Translations under genes and position numbers: made by a program | From: Acidimicrobiales bacterium mtb01 | Lineage (GTDB): Bacteria > Actinomycetota > Acidimicrobiia > Acidimicrobiales > Ilumatobacteraceae | Assembly: GCA_004379135.1 (NCBI GenBank) | Contig: NBNI01000001.1 | Location: 1 to 54,808 of the forward strand | Length of the DNA stretch: 54,808 nucleotides | Direction: 5' to 3' | The notes under the pieces: generated by a model | What the model saw: the letters and a program-made list of their open reading frames with translations, nothing else | Told to the model about the DNA's origin: nothing | The model's database searches: none | Shown: piece after piece, positions 16,733 through 24,417 of the stretch | Numbering within the stretch: the stretch's first letter is position 1 | Layout: each line of letters opens with the position of its first letter

Positions 16733-18745
16733 TTACGGCGCGACGGTGGTGGTGGGGGCCGCGGTGCTCGACGATGTGGTGGTGGGTGCGGCCGCCTTGC
16801 CGACGACGAGGACGACTTCGCTGCCCACCGGCGCATCGGTACCAGCCGCTGGATTCTGCGAGATCACGCGATCGACATCACCCGAGTCGGCGGAGACTTC
16901 TTGATATTCGACCCGGATGAGGAATCCCTTGGCGGTGAGTTGGGGCCGAGCCTGCGATTCGCGCAGGCCGACCACCGGCGGCACCTTGATGGGTGCGCGA
17001 CCATTCGAGACGTAGACGGTGATGGTCGCACCCTTGGGCGTCTCGGCGCCGGCAACCGGGCTGGTGCGGATCACGTTGCCCACCGGAACGGTGTCGCTCG
17101 CCTCGATGATCTCGGTGACCACGAATTCGTACGGTTCGCCTTCGAGAACGGAGCGCGCTTCGTCGATCGTCTTGCCGTCGAGCGATGGCACCGGGTTGGT
17201 CCCCTTGCCCTGGCTCACGGTGAGGTCGATGGTCGCGCCGCCGAGCACCGATTCGCCGAACGCCGGTGTCGACGAGATGATCGTGTCGGCGGCGATGCCC
17301 GGATCGTTCACGTAGGTGATGTTGCCGATGGTGAGCCCGAGATTGAGGAGTGTCGTGCGGGCTTGATCGATGGTGAGCCCGGTGAGGTTCGGCACCGCGA
17401 TCGGCGTGTTCGACGGGTTGTACACGAGCCGAATCACCGCGTCGTCACCCACGAGTTCGCCGGCGGGAGGATCTTGCGACCACACGATGTTGGCATCGAC
17501 ACCCGGGTTCTCCTCGGCGATGGGCACGACCGTGAGTCCCAAGCTCTCGATGGCTCGCGCCGCTTCTTCGATGGTGAGCCCGGTGACGTTGGGAACCTCG
17601 ATCGACGGAGTGGACGTCGATTCGTTCGAGACGAGGAGCAAGCCAGCCACGAGTCCGGCGAGGATCAACATCGCGGCGATCACCGAGCCGACGATCAGCC
17701 CGGTTCGACGGCGCGGTTCGTCGGGTTGGACGAGCGCACCCGACGAATCGAAACCCGGCGGACGATCGCTGATCATGATCTTCGTTCGCGGCACGTCGGC
17801 CTTCGGAGCCGTGGCGGTGGGCGGCGGAAGAATCGGTTCGTTGGCGACGGTGGGCGGCGGTTCGGGAGTGTCGCGCTTGTTGATGATCGCGGCGAGAGCC
17901 TGAACGGGGAGTCCGTCGCGGAAGCGGCGCAGGTCGTCGCGGACCGCCTCGGCCGTCGGATACCGACGGGCCGGATCCTTGGTGAGCAGCCGGGCGACGA
18001 TCGCCTCGAACGCGCGCGGCACATCGGGCGCGTACTGGTTGAGCGGAGTGGGCTGATCGTGGACTTGTTTGTAAGCGATGGCGACCGTGTTCTCGCCGGT
18101 GAACGGCACGCGGCCGGCCACCATCTCGTAGAGGACGATGCCGAGCGAGTAGAGATCGCTGCGCGGGTCAGGTTGGCCCCCCTGCGCCTGCTCGGGTGAG
18201 AAGTAGGCGGCGGTTCCCATGACGGCACCGTGTTGTGTGAGACCGGTGTCGGCCGCGCTTCCGAGCGCACGGGCGATTCCGAAGTCGGCCACCTTGAGTT
18301 GGCCGTTGCTGCCGATGAGGATGTTGCCCGGTTTGATGTCGCGATGGACCACGTTGTTGCGGTGGGCGAACGACAACGCGGCGGCCACTTCGATCCCGAC
18401 TTCGGCGGCCTTGGCGGCCGAGATGGGGCCGATGTCGCGCAGAGCATCGGCCAAGGTTCGGCCCGGCACATACTCCATGGCCATGAAGTAGGTGTTGTTG
18501 CTCCGACCCCAGTCGTACACGCTCACGATGTTGGGGTGATTGAGGTTGGCGGCCGATTGGGCCTCGCGACGGAAACGTTCGACGAAGGCCGGATCGGTGG
18601 CGAACTCGGGGAACAGGACCTTGATGGCGACGAGGCGATCGAGAAGCACGTCGCGGGCCAGGTAGACGTCGGCCATTCCGCCGCGGCCGATGCGCTGCTG
18701 CATCTCGTAGCGGTCGTTGAGAATGACGCTGCCGTGGTCGGACAT
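16733..18745 (-). CDS. pknB: Ser/Thr protein kinase with four PASTA domains
   Basis: A 670-aa receptor-like kinase. Kinase domain residues 11-275: IGRGGMADVY, VAIKVLFPEF (ATP-binding Lys), HRDIKPGNIL (catalytic loop), DFGIARAL (DFG), and SDLYSLGIVLYEM. After a disordered linker, one transmembrane helix lies near residues 350-375 (GLIVGSVIAAMLILAGLVAG). Four extracellular PASTA repeats follow, starting at VPNVTGLTIEEA, VPNLTGLTIDQA, VPSLDGKTIDEA and VPPVVGLRESQA, then a Thr-rich tail. It senses muropeptides/lipid II and controls wall growth and division. It is the last gene of the fhaA-pknB cluster; unlike mycobacteria, no pknA lies between it and pbpA. Confidence 0.95.
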   Translation of the reverse strand: MSDHGSVILNDRYEMQQRIGRGGMADVYLARDVLLDRLVAIKVLFPEFATDPAFVERFRREAQSAANLNHPNIVSVYDWGRSNNTYFMAMEYVPGRTLADALRDIGPISAAKAAEVGIEVAAALSFAHRNNVVHRDIKPGNILIGSNGQLKVADFGIARALGSAADTGLTQHGAVMGTAAYFSPEQAQGGQPDPRSDLYSLGIVLYEMVAGRVPFTGENTVAIAYKQVHDQPTPLNQYAPDVPRAFEAIVARLLTKDPARRYPTAEAVRDDLRRFRDGLPVQALAAIINKRDTPEPPPTVANEPILPPPTATAPKADVPRTKIMISDRPPGFDSSGALVQPDEPRRRTGLIVGSVIAAMLILAGLVAGLLLVSNESTSTPSIEVPNVTGLTIEEAARAIESLGLTVVPIAEENPGVDANIVWSQDPPAGELVGDDAVIRLVYNPSNTPIAVPNLTGLTIDQARTTLLNLGLTIGNITYVNDPGIAADTIISSTPAFGESVLGGATIDLTVSQGKGTNPVPSLDGKTIDEARSVLEGEPYEFVVTEIIEASDTVPVGNVIRTSPVAGAETPKGATITVYVSNGRAPIKVPPVVGLRESQARPQLTAKGFLIRVEYQEVSADSGDVDRVISQNPAAGTDAPVGSEVVLVVGKAAAPTTTSSSTAAPTTTVAP

Positions 18746-18772
18746 AACTGTGGAAAGGCTATCGGTGGGCGA

Positions 18773-20248
18773 TCAGCGGGTCAGGGCAACGTCCATGACC
18801 GCTTCGGCCACCGGACCGGCCAGTCGTCCACCGGTGCCTTCGCTGATTTCGGCATTGGTTCCCTTCAGCATCACCGCGATGGCGTAGCGCGGTGCGTCGA
18901 CGGGCGCGAAGCCGACGATCCACGCGTGCGACCGTTCGGGTTCGCCGGGGCCGTTGAGTTGAGCGGTTCCGGTCTTGGCGGCGGCCTGAACGCCGTTGGC
19001 GAGTTGGAAGCAGCATGACGCCGTTCCGTTCTTGACCACCTCGGTCATGAGCTGGGTGAGGATCTTCGACGACTCGGGCGTCATGGTCTGCTTCCACACC
19101 GATGGACGCGTGCGATCGAGCAGTCGACCGTCGTGATCGCGTGTCGAGTCGATGACGTAGGGCTTCATCATCGCGCCGCCGTTGGCGACCGATGCCGCGA
19201 CGAGAGCCATGTGCAGAGGAACCATCTGGGTGTTGCCCTGTCCGAATCCGCCGATCGCGAGGAGCGGAAGATTGTCCTCGAAGAAGTCGGACGTTCCGAA
19301 CGTGCTGGCGGCTGATCGAGGAAGATCGAAGGGCAGCGACTCTCCGATCCCGAATCGCTGCGTGGCGGCCGTCAACTTCTCCGGTCCGAGTTCGAGCGCG
19401 GTTCTGGCGAACGGCGTGTTGCACGAGCGCCTGAACACTTCGATCAGGTCTCCGCCGCACACCTTGTTCTTGTAGTTGGTGATCGGGTCGGTGGTCTGGG
19501 GCGGAAGGAACTCGGACTCCTCGGCGAAGACGCTGTCGAGGCCGATGATGCCCGCGTCGAGCGCGGCCGCGGTGGTGATGATCTTGAACGTGGAGCCGGG
19601 CATGTAGCGCTGCTGGTACGCGTTCGCGAGCAGCGGATCGCCCGGGGCCTCGTTCAGATAACGAATGATGTCGCCGGCCAGATCGTCGTCATCGGTGGTG
19701 AGGAAGTTCGGATCGAAGGACGGGAAGCTCCACAACGCCTTGACCGCTCCGGTGCGGACATCGACCACGACGACCGAGCCCTCGCGTTCACCGAGGGCTC
19801 GTCGGGCGGCGGATTGGATCTTCGAGTCGATCGTGGTGACGACCGTGCCGGTGGTGTTTCCCCCGTCGAACAGTGACGCCAGGCCGTTGACTTGCTGCTC
19901 GGCGGTGCGTCCGGCGAGCACGTCGTTCGCGACCCGTTCGATCTGGGTGGCCCCGTAGGCGAAGGTGTAGTAGCCCGTCACGTGGGCGTACAACTCGCCA
20001 TCGGAGTAGACGCGCTTCCACGGATGCTCGCTGCCCGGATCGGAGCGCACCGACTCGGCGATCACCGTGCCGTCGATGGTGGTGATCTCTCCGCGCGGAT
20101 CGTTGAACGTGCGCACGGTGAGGCGGGTGTTGCGTGCGTCGGCATCGAGGGTCGCCTTGCGACCGACCTGGATGATGTTCAGCTGCACGAAGAGGATCGC
20201 GTAGAGGGCCAGCAATGCGATTGCGAGACGTCGAATGCGTTGATTCAT
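18773..20248 (-). CDS. pbpA: Class B penicillin-binding protein PbpA
   Basis: A 491-aa monofunctional transpeptidase. One N-terminal membrane anchor (residues 5-28) precedes a non-catalytic domain starting NTRLTVRTFNDPRGEITTIDG. The penicillin-binding domain carries PGSTFK (SxxK nucleophile), SCN (SxN) and KTGTA (KTG). It cross-links nascent peptidoglycan in partnership with the RodA glycosyltransferase encoded just upstream. The ATG at 20248 overlaps the rodA stop by 4 nt (ATGA), so the proteins are translationally coupled; a much longer frame upstream is a shadow of rodA. The stop lies 27 nt before the pknB start. Confidence 0.95.
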   Translation of the reverse strand: MNQRIRRLAIALLALYAILFVQLNIIQVGRKATLDADARNTRLTVRTFNDPRGEITTIDGTVIAESVRSDPGSEHPWKRVYSDGELYAHVTGYYTFAYGATQIERVANDVLAGRTAEQQVNGLASLFDGGNTTGTVVTTIDSKIQSAARRALGEREGSVVVVDVRTGAVKALWSFPSFDPNFLTTDDDDLAGDIIRYLNEAPGDPLLANAYQQRYMPGSTFKIITTAAALDAGIIGLDSVFAEESEFLPPQTTDPITNYKNKVCGGDLIEVFRRSCNTPFARTALELGPEKLTAATQRFGIGESLPFDLPRSAASTFGTSDFFEDNLPLLAIGGFGQGNTQMVPLHMALVAASVANGGAMMKPYVIDSTRDHDGRLLDRTRPSVWKQTMTPESSKILTQLMTEVVKNGTASCCFQLANGVQAAAKTGTAQLNGPGEPERSHAWIVGFAPVDAPRYAIAVMLKGTNAEISEGTGGRLAGPVAEAVMDVALTR

Positions 20249-21618
20249 GACGGCGCCCGTTCGTGTCGACGAGCCCGACGGGCCTCCCAGCGTTCGCGGA
20301 TGGTCGGCCGATCGGGAATCTCGCCCAGGCGGCGCGCGGACGCGTCGCTCGTGCGAATGAGGAGAGCGAGGATCGCGTAGTTGGCCACCAGGCTCGATCC
20401 GCCGTAGCTGACGAAGGGGAGCGTGATTCCGGTGAGCGGAACCACGCGAATCACTCCGCCGATGATGATGAACGCCTGGACGCCGAGAATCGTGGTGAGT
20501 CCGGTGGCGAGCAGTTTCTCGAACGGTCGCTGCGTGCGCAGAGCGGTGCGCAATCCGGCTCCGATGATGACGACGAAGGCGAGCAGGATCGCAGTGGCAC
20601 CGAACAGCCCGAGTTCCTCGCCGATGGCGGCGAAGATGAAATCGTTCTTGGCCTCGGGAATACGGGTCGGGTCGCCGAGACCGAGACCCGTGCCGGTGGT
20701 ACCGCCACTGCCGAGGGCGAACATCGCCTGCGCCAACTGGTAGCCCTTGCCGTCGTAGCGACTCCACGGATCGAGCCAGATGGCGACGCGCGTCTGCACG
20801 TGATCGAAGAGGTGGTACGCGGCGAAGCACGCTCCGGCGAAGAGAGCGAAGCCGAGAGCGAGATAGCCGGCCCGTTCGGTGGCGACCCACACCATCACGA
20901 CGAAGAGCGTGAAGAAGAGCAGGCTCGAGCCGAGGTCGCGTTGGCCAACCATCACGACGACCGAGAAGGCCCAGGCGCCGACCAGGGGCAGCAGATCACG
21001 CGGTTCGGGCACGGTGAATCGGCCCCATTGTCGCGTGCCGCGAGCGATGAGGCTGCCGCGTTCGGAGAGGTAGCCGGCGAAGAAGAGAGCCAGGGCCAAC
21101 TTGGCGAACTCGCCGGGTTGGAAGTTGATCGGCCCGAGGTTCACCCAGATGCGCGCGCCACCGGAACTGAAACCGAGTCCGGGCACCATCGGCAGGAGCA
21201 GCAGCAACGCGGCGGCACCGAAGAAGTGCCATTGGTATCGAGCCAGGTCGTTCACGCGCTCGACGAACAACAGGACGACGACGAAGGTCGCGATGGCGAT
21301 GAAGGTCCAAGTGGTCTGGAGTCCGGCCAGACGTTCGGACAGGCGAGCGATCATCACGTAACCGAGTCCGTTGAGGAACACCGCGATCGGCAGCAAGGTG
21401 GAGTCGGCGCCGTGGGCCAGTCGGCGAACGGCCACGTGCGCGGCCAGGAGCACGGCGAGAAGCACACCGAGGAAGGGAAGGATGCGAGGCGGGATGACCG
21501 AGTTCTTGCCGAGTGACGCGAGTGTGTAGGCGCCGGCGGTGATGACGCCGGCGGCGATCACCAAGCCGAGTTCGATGGATCGCCGACGATGGGCGATCGA
21601 GTAGTCGGGTGTGGTCAC
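20245..21618 (-). CDS. rodA: FtsW/RodA/SpoVE glycosyltransferase
   Basis: A 457-aa polytopic SEDS protein with about 10 or more membrane segments. Family marks include GLGFSSGGARIWVNLGPINFQPGEFAKLALALFFAGYL, QRDLGSSLLFFTLF, and the C-terminal VRVVPLTGITLPFVSYGGSSL. It polymerises lipid II into glycan strands together with PbpA. The GTG start at 21618 overlaps the pstP stop codon (GTGA), and the stop overlaps the pbpA start (ATGA). The gene is placed between the phosphatase and PBP genes as in other actinobacteria. Confidence 0.95.
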   Translation of the reverse strand: MTTPDYSIAHRRRSIELGLVIAAGVITAGAYTLASLGKNSVIPPRILPFLGVLLAVLLAAHVAVRRLAHGADSTLLPIAVFLNGLGYVMIARLSERLAGLQTTWTFIAIATFVVVLLFVERVNDLARYQWHFFGAAALLLLLPMVPGLGFSSGGARIWVNLGPINFQPGEFAKLALALFFAGYLSERGSLIARGTRQWGRFTVPEPRDLLPLVGAWAFSVVVMVGQRDLGSSLLFFTLFVVMVWVATERAGYLALGFALFAGACFAAYHLFDHVQTRVAIWLDPWSRYDGKGYQLAQAMFALGSGGTTGTGLGLGDPTRIPEAKNDFIFAAIGEELGLFGATAILLAFVVIIGAGLRTALRTQRPFEKLLATGLTTILGVQAFIIIGGVIRVVPLTGITLPFVSYGGSSLVANYAILALLIRTSDASARRLGEIPDRPTIRERWEARRARRHERAPS

Positions 21619-22520
21619 TGCGATGCGATGGCGCCGACGGCAACCGCCACCGTGATGGCGGCCGCGGCCAGCCACATCGCCCACGCGGCGACGCTGAACC
21701 ACACCGAGGCTCGGCTTCGCGTGGGCGGATCCATGATGGTCGCCGCGATCGGCGGGATCTCGGTGACGACCGGAGTGCCGTCGGTCGATGCACTGAGCGC
21801 GAAGTCGACCACGAGAACGGTGACGTTGTCACGACCGCCGTTGGCGTTGGCGAGGGCGACCAGACGATCGGCGAGATCCTGTGGGCCGATGGATGACCGC
21901 ACCTCGGCTTCGATCTCGTTGTCGTCGGCCTCGTCGACGAGACCATCGCTGCAGATGATGAAGCGGTCACCATCCTCGATGTCGACCTCGAAGGTGTCGA
22001 TCTCGACGTACGCATCGATGCCCATCGCCCGGAGCACGATGTTGCGCTGATGGTGAACGCGCGCTTCGGCGCGAGTGATCGCACCGCGGTCGACGAGCGA
22101 CTGCACGTGCGAGTGATCCTTGGTGACCTGTCGCAGCTCGCCGTGGCGCCACAAGTACGTGCGGGAGTCGCCGACGTTCGCCACCACGGCCTTGTGGTCG
22201 AACGGATTCGACACCGCCAGACCGGTGAGAGTCGTGCCCATGCCGGCCTTGGTGGAGTCGAGGACCGACTCGGAGTAGATGGCGGAGTTGGCGTGACGCA
22301 CCGCGGCGGCGATGTCGTCGGACGCGAGGACGATGTTGCCGGCTTCGCTCAGGACCTCGCGCAGAGTGGTGACGGCGATGTCGCTGGCGACTTCACCGGC
22401 GCTGTGACCACCCATCCCGTCGGCCACGAAATAGAGGCCGTTGGCGCAGAGGAACGAATCCTCGTTCGCCTCGCGAACCCGACCGACGTGCGTGGCCGCA
22501 CCGGCGACGACGCGGATCAT
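21615..22520 (-). CDS. pstP: PP2C-type Ser/Thr phosphatase PstP
   Basis: A 301-aa PPM phosphatase. Metal-binding motifs are visible: VREANEDSFL (Asp), FVADGMGGHSAGE (DGMGGH), FIICSDGLVDEA (SDGL) and GGRDNVTVLVV (RDN). A C-terminal helix near residues 272-295 (VAAWAMWLAAAAITVAVAVGA) anchors it in the membrane, with only a short tail outside; mycobacterial PstP has a longer extracellular end. It reverses PknB phosphorylation. Its start overlaps the fhaB stop (ATGA) and its stop overlaps rodA. Confidence 0.94.
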   Translation of the reverse strand: MIRVVAGAATHVGRVREANEDSFLCANGLYFVADGMGGHSAGEVASDIAVTTLREVLSEAGNIVLASDDIAAAVRHANSAIYSESVLDSTKAGMGTTLTGLAVSNPFDHKAVVANVGDSRTYLWRHGELRQVTKDHSHVQSLVDRGAITRAEARVHHQRNIVLRAMGIDAYVEIDTFEVDIEDGDRFIICSDGLVDEADDNEIEAEVRSSIGPQDLADRLVALANANGGRDNVTVLVVDFALSASTDGTPVVTEIPPIAATIMDPPTRSRASVWFSVAAWAMWLAAAAITVAVAVGAIASQ

Positions 22521-22990
22521 CGTTCGGCCTCGACGACGAGCGAGCCCATCTGGATGCGGTCACCGGGACGCAACGAGACGACTCCGGAGATGCGGCTGCC
22601 GTTGACCAGCGTTCCGTTGGTGGATCCGAGGTCTTCGACGACGGCCGCACCGTTGGAGGCCCAGATGCGCGCATGAACGTTGCTCAGGTACGAATCGTCG
22701 GCCACCGACAGATCGGTGTTCTCGGATCGGCCGATCACGAGCGGCTCGGAACCGATCTCGATCTGGTGTCCCTTGTGCCGTTTGGGAGCGACGACGCGGA
22801 GTTCGGTGACGCGCTGACGGCGGGTGACCTTGGCCGTGCCGTCGGTCGGCGGCGTCGGCACCGGTCCGGTGGACCGCGACACGGCCGGAACGCGAACCTC
22901 GGTCCACACCGCCCACACCACTCGGGCGAAGAAGAGATAGAGCGCGGCGAGAAGAACGAACCGCAGCAAACCGAGGAGTTGGTCGGTCAT
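22517..22990 (-). CDS. fhaB: FHA-domain protein FhaB/FipA-like
   Basis: A 157-aa protein with an N-terminal hydrophobic helix (residues 5-28) and a C-terminal FHA domain (about 75-155) showing LVIGRSENTDLSV, LSNVHARIW and EDLGSTNGTLVNG, the phosphothreonine-binding loops. In mycobacteria the homologue links PknB signalling to FtsZ/FtsQ and septum formation. ATGA overlaps on both sides place it inside one translational chain between fhaA and pstP. Confidence 0.93.
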   Translation of the reverse strand: MTDQLLGLLRFVLLAALYLFFARVVWAVWTEVRVPAVSRSTGPVPTPPTDGTAKVTRRQRVTELRVVAPKRHKGHQIEIGSEPLVIGRSENTDLSVADDSYLSNVHARIWASNGAAVVEDLGSTNGTLVNGSRISGVVSLRPGDRIQMGSLVVEAER

Positions 22991-23619
22991 CGTGCCGCGG
23001 CTTCGAACCGGATGGAGTGGCTTCCCAGGTTGATGATGTCGCCGTCGCGGAGGGCGCGCTCCGTGCCCACGGCGACCCCGTTGACCTTGGTGCCGTTGGT
23101 CGAGCCGAGATCGGCGATCGCGTACACACCGTTGACGACCTTCACCTCGGCATGACGGCGGCTCACGTTGGCGTCGTCGAGGACGATCGTGCAATCGGGT
23201 GAACGACCGATGACGACGGTCGATTCGCCGAGGGGGTACGACTGGCCACCCGACACCTTGAGTGAGCTGGCCGTGATCGGACTCTCGGCCCGGCGAACCT
23301 TGGAGTCGATTTCGATGCGACCCGACTTCACCTTGTCGTCGGCCACCAGCGAGACGGTGATCGGACCCTTCAGGTGGTAGCCCTCGGAACGCGCGTATTC
23401 CTTGGCGGCTTCGCCCAGTTCGATTTCGAGAGCGGCCTGGAACTCCTCGAGTTGGTCGAGGTCGCGCGGATGCAGCCGGAAGACGAAGTAGTTGGGGGCG
23501 ACCCGCCGGCTCTTCGAGTCGACCGAGCGCTTGTCGTCGATCTCGCGGACGAGATGGCGCCCGAGGTCGATGGGGCGAACGTTGGTGCGGTTGCCTCGAT
23601 TGAAGATTCCTGCGGCCAT
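22987..23619 (-). CDS. fhaA: FHA-domain protein FhaA (DUF3662)
   Basis: A 210-aa protein. Residues 1-115 form the DUF3662 domain (FRLHPRDLDQLEEFQAALEIELGEAAKEYA), and residues 125-210 form an FHA domain with VVIGRSPDCTIVL, VSRRHAEV and DLGSTNGTKVNG. The long disordered linker of mycobacterial FhaA is nearly absent. In mycobacteria FhaA binds phosphorylated MviN and helps control wall precursor export. It is the first gene of the chain; a strong GGAGG precedes ATG 23619, and the promoter must lie between here and tRNA-Leu. Confidence 0.93.
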   Translation of the reverse strand: MAAGIFNRGNRTNVRPIDLGRHLVREIDDKRSVDSKSRRVAPNYFVFRLHPRDLDQLEEFQAALEIELGEAAKEYARSEGYHLKGPITVSLVADDKVKSGRIEIDSKVRRAESPITASSLKVSGGQSYPLGESTVVIGRSPDCTIVLDDANVSRRHAEVKVVNGVYAIADLGSTNGTKVNGVAVGTERALRDGDIINLGSHSIRFEAAAR

Positions 23620-23738
23620 CGTCCACCTCCTTCGCCGTGATGACGGGCGGGGAAAATGGTACCGGTGCAGGGTGGACGCACCGTATCGCCCAGGTGGTCG
23701 GCCCGTGTTCGGGCGGTAGCGTTCGAGGCCTGTTACTC

Positions 23739-23821
23739 GGGCGAGTGGCGGAATGGCAGACGCGCTGGCTTCAGGTGCCAGTGTTCGCAAGGACGTGGGG
23801 GTTCAAGTCCCCCCTCGCCCA
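23739..23821 (+). tRNA. tRNA-Leu (CAG anticodon)
   Basis: A class II tRNA with a long variable arm. The acceptor stem GGGCGAG pairs with CTCGCCC, the anticodon loop TTCAGGT gives CAG, and the T arm is GGGGG-TTCAAGT-CCCCC. The discriminator is A, with no encoded CCA. It is the last core gene before the accessory region, and tRNA 3' ends are favoured integration sites; the integrase gene starts 592 nt downstream. I could not find a second copy of its 3' end in the window. Confidence 0.96.
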
Positions 23822-23928
23822 CAAAATCGTGTGACCGGTCCCACAACGACCGAGCAGTATCCGATACTGAGCGTCAACTGACGCTCGTCGCGCCGAACAG
23901 TGCCGATTCCCCTGACGTGAGTACAGGG

Positions 23929-24417
23929 ATGACGGCGATCAAGCGGGCACAGGTGGTGGCGGGCCGGCTTCGAGCTGCCGCCGAAACGCCTCGCCCGGAT
24001 GCAGTCGGCGGCGATGTCGCCCCCGTCCTCGCCGGGGTGCGTCGCCTCGCCAGTTCGCTCCCGACGTGGGACGGAACGTGCATCGTCGGCCGGCTCGACG
24101 ACCGGCGCCGTCTCTCGCTCGGCGGACTCGACGACATCGACGGTGTTCTCGACACGCATTTCAGTGGACCGTGGGTCGTGCTCACCAGCGGTGCGGCCGG
24201 ACGAGTACGGGGACGCTGCGCCATCGACCGCCGCCATCGCAGCGGTCGCATCGACCGCCGACTCCGGCTCTCAGGAGCGGTGGCGTCACATCTCCACCTC
24301 GACGTCGGTGACCTCGTGCTCGTCTACCCGGACCCTGCAGCGCAGCGCCTTCTCGTCACCTCCCCAATGGTCCTCGCTGCTGCGGTCGCCCCACTCGGTT
24401 TGGAGGCTGCGGGATGA
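23929..24417 (+). CDS. AbrB-like protein coupled to the integrase
   Basis: A 162-aa protein with no confident family. Its C-terminal third (LRLSGAVASHLHLDVGDLVLVY, then RLLVTSP) resembles the swapped-hairpin AbrB/SpoVT/MraZ DNA-binding fold, in which a basic strand is followed by a helix and a GD turn. An earlier stretch, CIVGRLDDRRRLSL, may be a second hairpin. Its stop codon overlaps the integrase start (ATGA), so the two are made together, which is the position often held by excisionases or integrase regulators. A GTG at 23917 is an alternative start. The function as a directionality factor or repressor is inference. Confidence 0.65.
   Translation: MTAIKRAQVVAGRLRAAAETPRPDAVGGDVAPVLAGVRRLASSLPTWDGTCIVGRLDDRRRLSLGGLDDIDGVLDTHFSGPWVVLTSGAAGRVRGRCAIDRRHRSGRIDRRLRLSGAVASHLHLDVGDLVLVYPDPAAQRLLVTSPMVLAAAVAPLGLEAAG

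Noticed and set aside
20263-21516. A 417-codon plus-strand frame across rodA.
   Set aside because: It is an antisense shadow: acidic, low-complexity, no domains, and it overlaps the highly conserved RodA coding sequence.
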